From NCBI GenBank assembly GCA_947488655.1, contig CANKZZ010000005.1, forward strand, positions 186,001 to 250,000: a stretch of DNA of 64,000 nucleotides, given 5' to 3'. The translations under genes were made by a program, and so were the position numbers. The stretch's first letter is position 1; each line of letters starts with the position of its first letter. Below the pieces are notes generated by a model. It was not told the origin of the DNA, searched no databases, and was given only the letters and a program-made list of their open reading frames with translations. This document shows, piece after piece, positions 21,552 through 29,910 of this stretch. This DNA comes from an uncultured Psychroserpens sp. (GTDB taxonomy: Bacteria; Bacteroidota; Bacteroidia; Flavobacteriales; Flavobacteriaceae).

Positions 21552-22019
21552 TTAGCTAATTTGAGCTAATTCTTCAGCTTTTTGCTTCAAAAACTTGTTT
21601 CTGGTCGTTAACAAATTGGTCATGTAACGTTTTAAAAAAAGTTGATTGGTAATTTTTCCGAAGATACCAAAAGGTGATTCAAATCGAAATATATCAATCA
21701 TTAAGGTTTTATTTCTTTCTTCGGAAATGAACACATGCTCATGCCTAAAACTTTTAAAGGCACCTTTTACCTGTTCGTCAACAAATTTATTCGGACTCTC
21801 ATACTCAGTAATTTTTGAAGTGAGTTGTTGTTTTATGCCAAAGTGTTTGGCTTCCCAAGTTACCCATTCTCCTAAACCAATTAATCCCGAAGTTTTGCCT
21901 GCAATGGCTTTCTCGTTGGATTGCTCCATCGATATTTTATGGAAATCTATATTACGAGACAAATCAAAACAGGTTTGAATATCTGCGGAAATGTGAGTTT
22001 TGATTTTTATGATTGCCAT
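21552..22019 (-). CDS. SRPBCC family protein
   Basis: IKIKTHISADIQTCFDLSRNIDFHKISM...LGEWVTWEAKHFG. Confidence 0.8.
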   Translation of the reverse strand: MAIIKIKTHISADIQTCFDLSRNIDFHKISMEQSNEKAIAGKTSGLIGLGEWVTWEAKHFGIKQQLTSKITEYESPNKFVDEQVKGAFKSFRHEHVFISEERNKTLMIDIFRFESPFGIFGKITNQLFLKRYMTNLLTTRNKFLKQKAEELAQIS

Positions 22020-22121
22020 TTAAGAATTTAGTAGTGATACTATCATATCATACTCTCTTAAGCTGCTTATTATCAAACCAATGAGACAAAATATAGTTGA
22101 TGGAATTACCATTTTAAGTGA

Positions 22122-23216
22122 TTACACATTAAATAAGAAATGCATGACATCTCCATCTTTAACAATGTAGTTCTTACCTTCTACTCTCATTTTACCAGCT
22201 TCTTTTACTTTAGCTTCACTACCAAATTGAACATAATCCTCATAAGCAATAACTTCTGCTCTAATGAATCCTTTTTCAAAATCGGTATGAATTACTCCTG
22301 CTGCTTGTGGTCCTGTTGCACCAACATTAACTGTCCATGCACGAACTTCTTTAACACCTGCAGTGAAATACGTTTGCTGATTTAATAATTTATAAGCCGA
22401 ACGAATCAATTTTGCAGATCCTGCTTCGTCCAATCCTATATCTGCTAAGAACATTTGACGTTCTTCAAAATCGTCTAACTCTGTAATATCTGCTTCTGTA
22501 CCTACTGCTAAGACTAAAACCTCTGCATTTTCGTCTTTTACGTTTTCTCGAACCTGCTCTACATAAGCGTTCCCAGAAACCGCACTATCTTCATCTACAT
22601 TACAAACATACATTACTGGCTTTGCGGTAATTAATTGTGCTGGCTTCACAAATTCTTCTTGGTCCTCAGGACTAAACTCTAGTGCTCTTACAGATTTCCC
22701 TGCTTCTAAACCTGCTTTTAATTTTAATAAAACTGCTTCTTCTTTTTGAGCTTCTTTATTTCCTGTTTTTGCAGCACGTTTAACTTTATCTAGTTTTTTA
22801 TCTACAGTCTCTAAATCTTTAAGCTGCAATTCCATATCAATGGTTTCCTTGTCTCTAATAGGATCTACGTTACCATCTACGTGAACAATATTATCGTTAT
22901 CAAAACAACGTAATACGTGAAGAATCGCGTCTGTTTCACGAATATTACCTAAAAACTGATTTCCTAAACCTTCACCTTTACTTGCGCCTTTTACCAATCC
23001 TGCGATATCTACGATTTCTACAGTTGCTGGTATTACACGCTCTGGATTAACCAATTCTTCTAATTTTTGAAGTCTTGGATCTGGCACATTTACAACACCA
23101 ATATTAGGTTCTATTGTACAAAACGGAAAGTTTGCACTTTGCGCTTTGGCATTAGATAGACAGTTAAATAAGGTTGATTTTCCTACGTTTGGTAATCCTA
23201 CAATTCCAGCTTTCAT
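22122..23216 (-). CDS. ychF: redox-regulated ATPase YchF (Obg-like GTPase)
   Basis: [66 protein letters not shown]. Confidence 0.97.
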   Translation of the reverse strand: MKAGIVGLPNVGKSTLFNCLSNAKAQSANFPFCTIEPNIGVVNVPDPRLQKLEELVNPERVIPATVEIVDIAGLVKGASKGEGLGNQFLGNIRETDAILHVLRCFDNDNIVHVDGNVDPIRDKETIDMELQLKDLETVDKKLDKVKRAAKTGNKEAQKEEAVLLKLKAGLEAGKSVRALEFSPEDQEEFVKPAQLITAKPVMYVCNVDEDSAVSGNAYVEQVRENVKDENAEVLVLAVGTEADITELDDFEERQMFLADIGLDEAGSAKLIRSAYKLLNQQTYFTAGVKEVRAWTVNVGATGPQAAGVIHTDFEKGFIRAEVIAYEDYVQFGSEAKVKEAGKMRVEGKNYIVKDGDVMHFLFNV

Positions 23217-23356
23217 CGTGTAAATTTATTTTGATATTTCCGTAGTAACCGGAAAACTCTTTTTTGCGAGTGCAAATGTAGTTAATTAGTGTAATAGTTA
23301 AAATAAAAAACCACACCAAGTTATAATCTCATATTTAATTGATGTCTTGAGAGAAT

Positions 23357-23689
23357 TTAAATGTCGAAAATGTAATTGATAACTGCCTCTTTTGATGAAT
23401 GTACTCTGTTTATAAGTGTTTCTTTTGTAGCATCGTTTAGCGAAGAACTTGAAACAGAGTCTAGAAGTGGCTCATCTAAAATACTCAAAGCACCTTGGTT
23501 TTGATTATATCCTAGCTCGAGATGCTTTATTGTTAATCTTATTAGATTCTCATTTACAGCTTCATAATAGGCTGAAACCTTTGCAAAGAGGGCAGATAGA
23601 ACTTCTAATCGAGTTTCAAGATTTGAATAATCACCAAATACAATTTTCCTTTTGCTACCTATTTTATTATTACCAAACGCGTCCCAATC
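23357..23689 (-). pseudogene. orphan open frame without clear start; candidate decayed gene fragment
   Basis: 110 codons open on the minus strand: DWDAFGNNKIGSKRKIVFGDYSNLETRLEVLSALFAKVSAYYEAVNENLIRLTIKHLELGYNQNQGALSILDEPLLDSVSSSSLNDATKETLINRVHSSKEAVINYIFDI*; protein-like composition, no ATG, not in the ORF track. Confidence 0.45.
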
Positions 23690-23710
23690 TTAATATTAAT
23701 TAGCATATAA

Positions 23711-23743
23711 AAAAAATCCCAAGCTTTCACTTGGGACTTTTTA
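23711..23743 (-). terminator. intrinsic terminator
   Basis: TCCCAAG-ctttca-CTTGGGA stem flanked by A and T runs. Confidence 0.75.
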
Positions 23744-23765
23744 TAGTATTTAACTTTATGGTTAA

Positions 23766-24119
23766 CTAATCTTCAGGATGCATAAAACGTTGTTTACCAA
23801 GTAAAACTTCTTCGGTCTCCACATGATCGTCATCTGGCACACAACAGTCTACAGGACATACTGCAGCACATTGTGGTTCTTCATGAAATCCTTTACACTC
23901 TGTACATTTATCAGGTACAATGTAATAGATTTCATCGCTAATTGGTTCTTGTGCGTCTTCGGCATCTACTGCCTTACCATTAGGTAAAACGACATTACCC
24001 TCTAAACTTGTACCGTCTTTATATCTCCAATCATCAGCACCTTCGTAAATAGCTGTATTAGGGCATTCTGGTTCGCATGCGCCACAGTTAATACATTCGT
24101 CTGTTATTATAATTGCCAT
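23766..24119 (-). CDS. 4Fe-4S dicluster ferredoxin
   Basis: [16 protein letters not shown] and [22 protein letters not shown]. Confidence 0.95.
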   Translation of the reverse strand: MAIIITDECINCGACEPECPNTAIYEGADDWRYKDGTSLEGNVVLPNGKAVDAEDAQEPISDEIYYIVPDKCTECKGFHEEPQCAAVCPVDCCVPDDDHVETEEVLLGKQRFMHPED

Positions 24120-24228
24120 AGTAATTCTATTCTGTTGTTAATATCGCTATATAAAATAAGAGTAATTTGTAGAAAAACTACAATTAGACTCATCTATTTT
24201 AAATTAGCTCATTTCTTTTTGATTTGCG

Positions 24229-24236
24229 TAAATTTG
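24229..24236 (+). promoter_or_regulatory. Bacteroidetes -7 box TAAATTTG
   Basis: Matches TAnnTTTG 45 bp upstream of the ATG at 24281; lies inside the track ORF's 5' extension. Confidence 0.5.
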
Positions 24237-24280
24237 CAACTGCAAAAATAAAGCCAAAACATCGTATAACCAAACTCAAC

Positions 24281-25342
24281 ATGGATTTACAACAAAGAAT
24301 TAACGCATTTGTAAAATTAGGAGATTTTTTAAGTCAGTTTTCTTCGGAAGGATTTGAAAAAAAAGAACATATAGAACATAATGATTTATTTTTTGATGGC
24401 TTTAAGCACCAAATAAAATTAGCTAAAGAGCACAATGGTTGGTTTACTCAAGAGAATGTAACATTTGCATTAAATGGTTGGGCTAAACAGTTGACAGATA
24501 ATAATATTACTAAATGGACTAGCAAGTATGACTTTAATGGAGAAAATTTAAAAACTATTGCTATAGTTATGGCTGGCAATATACCGCTAGTTGGTTTTCA
24601 CGACTTTTTATCGGTTTTAATTTCTGGACAAAAGGTATTGGTGAAACAATCTTCTAATGATAAACATTTGCTTCCGTTTATAGCCAAATATTTAGAGCAT
24701 GTAGAGCCAAGATTTAAAGAACGAATAACGTTTTCCGAAGAAAAGTTAAAAGATTTTGATGCAGTCATTGCCACAGGAAGCGATAATACTGCACGTTATT
24801 TTGAGTATTATTTTAGAAATAAACCATCTGTAATTAGAAAAAACCGAAATTCTATAGCCATACTAACAGGAGATGAAACCGAGAATGAACTCATAGCATT
24901 ATCTGAAGACATTTTTAGATACTATGGTTTAGGCTGTAGAAATGTATCTAAACTGTTTGTACCTCAAAATTATGATTTTCAGGACTTTTTTAAAGCAATG
25001 TATCATTGGAATTCTATAATACACCAAAATAAGTATGCTAACAATTATGATTATAACAAGGCAGTATATTTAATGAGCCAATTTAATATGTTAGAAAATG
25101 GTTTTTTAATGATTAAAGAAGATGAGAGTTTCTCCTCTCCTATTGCAACGGTATTTTATGAATATTACACTTCTAAAGATGACTTAAAAAAGACTTTAGA
25201 AATAAAAAGCGATGCTATACAATGTATTGTTTCTAATGGATTTTTAGATACCGAAATCAAATTTGGACAAACCCAATTACCAAATTTATGGGATTATGCA
25301 GATAATGTAGACACTATTGCGTTTTCGTTGAAAATCTGTTAA
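24281..25342 (+). CDS. acyl-CoA reductase
   Basis: NLKTIAIVMAGNIPLVGFHDFLSVLISG; RKNRNSIAILTGDE; GLGCRNVSKLFVP; start reassigned to MDLQQRINAF. Confidence 0.85.
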   Translation: MDLQQRINAFVKLGDFLSQFSSEGFEKKEHIEHNDLFFDGFKHQIKLAKEHNGWFTQENVTFALNGWAKQLTDNNITKWTSKYDFNGENLKTIAIVMAGNIPLVGFHDFLSVLISGQKVLVKQSSNDKHLLPFIAKYLEHVEPRFKERITFSEEKLKDFDAVIATGSDNTARYFEYYFRNKPSVIRKNRNSIAILTGDETENELIALSEDIFRYYGLGCRNVSKLFVPQNYDFQDFFKAMYHWNSIIHQNKYANNYDYNKAVYLMSQFNMLENGFLMIKEDESFSSPIATVFYEYYTSKDDLKKTLEIKSDAIQCIVSNGFLDTEIKFGQTQLPNLWDYADNVDTIAFSLKIC

Positions 25343-25448
25343 TAAATTATCATATTCTTAATACATTTTTTTGTAGAATTTACCACCTTTGTAGAGATTA
25401 ACTAATATTAAGAGTTCTGTATACACAGAAACGAAAAATAATTTCTCA

Positions 25449-26510
25449 ATGAAAAGACATAATTTTAGCGCTGGACCTTGCATTTTGCCTGGTAGCGTTC
25501 TACAAAAAGCATCTGAAGCCATCATTAACTTTGATAACGGTTTATCATTATTAGAAATATCTCATAGAAGCAAGCCTTTTGTTGATGTTATGGAAAATGC
25601 TAGAGCCTTAGCACTAGAGTTATTAGGACTAGAAGGAAAAGGTTACAAAGCTCTATTTTTACAAGGTGGAGCAAGTACTCAATTTTTAATGGTTGCTTTA
25701 AATTTACTAGAAAAACGTGCTGGTTACTTAAATACAGGTACTTGGAGCGACAAAGCAATTAAAGAGGCTAGAATATATGATGATGTCTATGAAGTAGCCT
25801 CTTCTAAAGATGCAAACTATAATTATATCCCAAAAGGATATGACATCCCTTCAGATTATGATTATTTTCACTGTACTTCAAACAACACGATTTTTGGTAC
25901 GCAAATGAAAGAATTTCCAAACTCACCAATCCCAATGGTTTGTGATATGAGTAGCGATATTTTTTCTCGTACCCTAGATTTTTCAAAATTTGATTTAATC
26001 TATGCTGGAGCTCAAAAAAATATGGGTCCTGCAGGCACAACATTAGTAGTAGTAAAAGAGGACGTATTAGGAAAGGTTTCTCGTAAAATACCATCTATGA
26101 TGGACTATAAAGTGCATATTGGTAAAAGCAGTATGTTTAACACTCCTCCAGTATTTGCAGTATATACATCTATGTTAACTTTAGAGTGGTTAAAAGATCT
26201 TGGTGGTATTGCTGCTATAGAAAAAGAAAACGATAAAAAAGCACAATTAATTTATTCTGAAATTGATTTAAACCCTTTATTTAAGGGATTTGCAACAAAG
26301 GCAGATCGTTCTACAATGAATGCTACATTTAATTTAACTAACGAAGATTTAAAAGAAACCTTCGAAACCATGATAAATGAAGCAGGAATAAACGGTTTAA
26401 ATGGACATAGAAGTGTTGGTGGCTATAGAGCATCAATGTACAACGCATTATCTTTAGAGAGTGTTGGCACATTAGTAGATGTCATGAGTGAATTAGAGCG
26501 TAAAGCCTAA
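25449..26510 (+). CDS. serC: 3-phosphoserine aminotransferase
   Basis: MKRHNFSAGPCILPGSVLQKASEAI; ISHRSKPFVDVM; YAGAQKNMGPAGTTLV. Confidence 0.97.
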   Translation: MKRHNFSAGPCILPGSVLQKASEAIINFDNGLSLLEISHRSKPFVDVMENARALALELLGLEGKGYKALFLQGGASTQFLMVALNLLEKRAGYLNTGTWSDKAIKEARIYDDVYEVASSKDANYNYIPKGYDIPSDYDYFHCTSNNTIFGTQMKEFPNSPIPMVCDMSSDIFSRTLDFSKFDLIYAGAQKNMGPAGTTLVVVKEDVLGKVSRKIPSMMDYKVHIGKSSMFNTPPVFAVYTSMLTLEWLKDLGGIAAIEKENDKKAQLIYSEIDLNPLFKGFATKADRSTMNATFNLTNEDLKETFETMINEAGINGLNGHRSVGGYRASMYNALSLESVGTLVDVMSELERKA

Positions 26511-26675
26511 AAAAGCATGGTAGTGGTATTTATTATGTAATTTAACTATCCTACCTATTTTAAAATCGTTTTTATTATTTCTTCGGAAATATGAAATCAA
26601 AACAAATTGTCCATTTAAAAGAAATTGAATTATAAATAAGTTTCTATTTAATTATAGAAACAAAAAAAAGTATTA

Positions 26676-27626
26676 ATGAAAGTATTAGCAAACGACGGAG
26701 TATCACAAAGCGGAATTGATGCTCTAGAAAAAGCAGGTTTTGAGGTATCTACAACAACTGTAGCTCAAGAGCAATTAGAAAACTATATAAACGAAAATAA
26801 TATTACTGTTTTATTAGTACGTAGTGCAACAACAGTTAGAAAAAATATTATAGATAACTGCCCTAGCCTTAAAATTATTGGACGCGGTGGTGTTGGTATG
26901 GATAATATAGATGTAGATTATGCACGTAGTAAAGGTTTAAAAGTTATAAATACACCAGCTGCATCCTCACACTCTGTTGCAGAGTTAGTATTTGGTCACT
27001 TTTATGGTTTGGCACGTTATTTACATAATTCTAATCGCGATATGCCATTAGAAGGAGACGCTAATTTTAAAGGTCTTAAAAAAGCTTATGCTAAAGGTAC
27101 AGAGCTAAAAGGTAAAACACTTGGTGTATTAGGTTTTGGTCGTATAGGACAAGCAACTGCTAAAGTAGCTTTAGGTGCAGGAATGAAAGTTATTGCTTTT
27201 GACCCTTTTATTGAAAAAGTTAATTTAGAATTAGATTTCTTTGATGGTCAAAAAGTAAATTTCGAAATTAAAACTATATCTAAAGAAGATGTTTTAAAAC
27301 AATCAGACTTTTTAACATTACACGTACCTGCTCAAAAAAATTATGTAATTGACGAGGCAGAGTTTAAGCAAATGAAAGATGGCGTTATCATAGCAAATGC
27401 AGCTCGTGGTGGTGTCGTTAACGAAGTAGCATTAGTAAAGGCTATAGAAAGCGGTAAGGTATCTAGAGCAGCTTTAGATGTTTTTGAAAAAGAACCTAAA
27501 CCAGAAATTCAATTATTGATGAACTCTGCATTATCATTAACACCTCATACTGGTGCAGCAACCAATGAAGCCCAAGATAGAATTGGTACAGAATTAGCAG
27601 AGCAAATTATAGATATTTTAAAATAA
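26676..27626 (+). CDS. serA: D-3-phosphoglycerate dehydrogenase / D-2-hydroxyacid dehydrogenase
   Basis: IIGRGGVGMDNIDVDYA; GKTLGVLGFGRIGQATAKVALGAGM; NAARGGVVNE; LTPHTGAATNEAQ; downstream of serC. Confidence 0.93.
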   Translation: MKVLANDGVSQSGIDALEKAGFEVSTTTVAQEQLENYINENNITVLLVRSATTVRKNIIDNCPSLKIIGRGGVGMDNIDVDYARSKGLKVINTPAASSHSVAELVFGHFYGLARYLHNSNRDMPLEGDANFKGLKKAYAKGTELKGKTLGVLGFGRIGQATAKVALGAGMKVIAFDPFIEKVNLELDFFDGQKVNFEIKTISKEDVLKQSDFLTLHVPAQKNYVIDEAEFKQMKDGVIIANAARGGVVNEVALVKAIESGKVSRAALDVFEKEPKPEIQLLMNSALSLTPHTGAATNEAQDRIGTELAEQIIDILK

Positions 27627-27654
27627 TTAGTCATTAAATGTGACCTAATACAAA

Positions 27655-27690
27655 AAAATGAGTCCTACTTAATGTTAGGACTTTTTTTTG
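27655..27690 (+). terminator. intrinsic terminator
   Basis: AGTCCTA...TAGGACTTTTTTTT. Confidence 0.8.
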
Positions 27691-27733
27691 TAAATTGAAG
27701 TCTTACTAATTATTAACCTTATTTAAACAAATT

Positions 27734-28369
27734 ATGTCAGGAATTTTAGACTTATTAAACAGTGACCTTGGTAAAACCATTATAAGTGGTGTATCTGGTT
27801 CTACTGGAACAGATCAAAACAAAACCAGTAGCGTTTTAACAATGGCTTTGCCAGTGTTAATGAAAGCTATGGAAAGAAATGCTTCTACACCAGAAGGTGC
27901 AGAAGGATTAATGGGTGCACTTAACGGTAAACACGATGGTAGCATATTAGATAACCTAGGAGGTTTATTTGGTGGTGGTGTTGATGATAACGTAAAGCAA
28001 GATGGAGATAAAATTTTAGGACATGTACTTGGAAGTAAAAGACAAGGTGTAGAAAAAATTATAGGAGAAAAATCTGGTTTAGATATGGGTTCTGTTGCTA
28101 ATATTCTTAAAGTTGCTGCGCCAATTTTAATGGGAGTAATTGGTAAACAAAAATCACAAAACAACGTAAGCTCTTCTAGTGATTTAGGTGGTTTACTTGG
28201 TGGTTTACTTGGAGGAAGTTCTGCACAACAAGAACAAAGTTTTTTAGAAAAAATACTAGATGCAGATGGAGATGGTAGCGTAATTGATGATGTTGCTGGT
28301 ATGGTACTAGGAAGCGCTAACAAAAAAGGCGGATTAGGCGGTTTGCTTGGTGGTCTTTTTGGAAAATAA
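27734..28369 (+). CDS. DUF937 domain-containing protein
   Basis: MSGILDLLNSDLGKTIISGVSG...; Gly/Leu repeat GGLLGGLLGG; LDADGDGSVIDDVAGM. Confidence 0.85.
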   Translation: MSGILDLLNSDLGKTIISGVSGSTGTDQNKTSSVLTMALPVLMKAMERNASTPEGAEGLMGALNGKHDGSILDNLGGLFGGGVDDNVKQDGDKILGHVLGSKRQGVEKIIGEKSGLDMGSVANILKVAAPILMGVIGKQKSQNNVSSSSDLGGLLGGLLGGSSAQQEQSFLEKILDADGDGSVIDDVAGMVLGSANKKGGLGGLLGGLFGK

Positions 28370-28390
28370 AAGTTGAGCTCAATATATTTA

Positions 28391-28418
28391 AAAAGCCAAA
28401 CATAAGTTTGGCTTTTTT
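28391..28418 (+). terminator. intrinsic terminator
   Basis: AAAAGCCAAAC-ataa-GTTTGGCTTTTTTT. Confidence 0.85.
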
Positions 28419-28435
28419 TATTACTACAAATTGGC

Positions 28436-28467
28436 TTCACTCATTGACAAGACGTTTTCACTCATTG
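28436..28467. promoter_or_regulatory. direct repeat TTCACTCATTG x2 at 21-bp period (candidate LytTR-type regulator site)
   Basis: Exact 11-bp repeats at 28436-28446 and 28457-28467, intergenic. Confidence 0.5.
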
Positions 28468-28582
28468 CTGCTTTATTACATCGCGTGTTCATAATACCTT
28501 TGAATTAAATAAATATAAAAATGACTTTTGAGCATTAATTGCTTCGGAATGATTTTTGTAACTTTAAAACATAAATAGCACA

Positions 28583-29011
28583 ATGAAACAGATCACTTAC
28601 ATTTTTATCTTAGCACTTCTTTTAATAAGTTGTGGGACTACTCAATCTAATTCTAACTCTACGTTATCAGATGTTCCAGAAGAAGATATCGTTAGAATAT
28701 CAAATGATGATATAGAATATGAAATTATAATTATAGAACCTGGATTTAATGCATGGTTAGCTTCTATTGCAAGACCAGAAGGTTACTATTCTCAATCATA
28801 TATGGAAACGAGAAACAGGATTATGGTTATAGAGTGGAATAATAGAGTAAATCAACCACAACGCTATGACCCAAACCTTTATGAATTACAAATAGATTAT
28901 AATCAAAATATAGATTATGGTTATGACGTTAATTATAAACTATTTAATTATTTTACATACTTTCAATTAACCTATAATCAACGATTATCATCTTTTGTTC
29001 CTAGAATTTAA
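28583..29011 (+). CDS. lipoprotein, DUF6146-like
   Basis: MKQITYIFILALLLISCGT lipobox; IEPGFNAWLASIARPEGYYSQSYMETRNRIMVIEWNNRV. Confidence 0.75.
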   Translation: MKQITYIFILALLLISCGTTQSNSNSTLSDVPEEDIVRISNDDIEYEIIIIEPGFNAWLASIARPEGYYSQSYMETRNRIMVIEWNNRVNQPQRYDPNLYELQIDYNQNIDYGYDVNYKLFNYFTYFQLTYNQRLSSFVPRI

Positions 29012-29013
29012 TT

Positions 29014-29021
29014 TATCTTTG
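29014..29021 (+). promoter_or_regulatory. -7 box TATCTTTG
   Basis: TAnnTTTG only 15 bp upstream of the ATG at 29037. Confidence 0.5.
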
Positions 29022-29036
29022 CGTAGAAATTAATCT

Positions 29037-29534
29037 ATGTTAAAGGCATTTAAAAAAAATTGGGACATCCAACAAAACTGGCAACTACTATTTCCGTTAC
29101 TTGGCATTCTAGGTTTGGGTTATAGTAGTTTTAAGCTTGCATTAGTTTTTACAAAAACTTACCATATAGTCATAACTGGTATTCTGGCAATTATTCTATT
29201 TATAGTCTTATTAAAATTTATCTTATTTCTTTTTAAAAAGCTATCAAATAAATGGATAGTAGATTATAGATGGGAAATGATTAGAATTTTCATCGTTTTT
29301 GCTGTAACAGGTTCGTCTTCAATGTTAGTTGGAAAACCTATTATTAGAGCTATAGGAATTACTAAAGAAAACTTAAATCCTATTCTTTATTGGGTATTAT
29401 TTATTATCATTGGGCTCATTTTCTATCAAATTTTATTAGTGACATTTGGTTGGCTATTTGGACAATTTAAATTTTTCTGGAATTTTGAAAAGAAAATGCT
29501 TAGACGTTTTGGTCTTGGTAAATTTTTAGATTAA
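29037..29534 (+). CDS. membrane protein, DUF6787-like
   Basis: Hydrophobic segments and C-terminal FWNFEKKMLRRFGLG. Confidence 0.7.
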   Translation: MLKAFKKNWDIQQNWQLLFPLLGILGLGYSSFKLALVFTKTYHIVITGILAIILFIVLLKFILFLFKKLSNKWIVDYRWEMIRIFIVFAVTGSSSMLVGKPIIRAIGITKENLNPILYWVLFIIIGLIFYQILLVTFGWLFGQFKFFWNFEKKMLRRFGLGKFLD

Positions 29535-29869
29535 TGCAGCATAACAATTTACATTATATATTAAGGCTATTCACATTATTTGTGATAGCAGTTTTATTGA
29601 TGCCTATTGTTGTTAAGTCCACCTTTATTTTTGAAGAGCATCATCATGACATTTGTATTGATGACCAAAAAGATTCTCATTTTCATGCTAAAGATTTACA
29701 CTGTGAACTTTATAAGTTTACAGCTTTCAATTATTTTATTAGTATCATTAATTATAATGAGCATCAAATAAATAAGACGCCTAATAAAATAATAATCTCT
29801 AATTATTATTACTTAAATAATCATCGGTCTTTATCTTACTCTCTTAGAGGACCACCTTCATTAACTTAA
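29534..29869 (+). CDS. small His-rich membrane-anchored/periplasmic protein
   Basis: One TM then EEHHHDICIDDQKDSHFHAKDLHCE; overlaps the preceding stop. Confidence 0.65.
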   Translation: MQHNNLHYILRLFTLFVIAVLLMPIVVKSTFIFEEHHHDICIDDQKDSHFHAKDLHCELYKFTAFNYFISIINYNEHQINKTPNKIIISNYYYLNNHRSLSYSLRGPPSLT

Positions 29870-29910
29870 TTCTCGCACATTATCAATTTTTAATTAAACA
29901 AAATAACTAA

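Noticed and set aside
23449-23703. 84-aa + strand ORF
   Set aside because: Antisense to the more protein-like minus-strand frame 23357-23689.
27009-27025. TTGGCACG-ttat-TTACA, sigma-54-like
   Set aside because: Inside serA, lacks the -12 TTG/GC element, and no gene follows.
27814-28440. 208-aa - strand ORF rich in Pro/Ser
   Set aside because: Antisense shadow of the DUF937 gene and its terminator.
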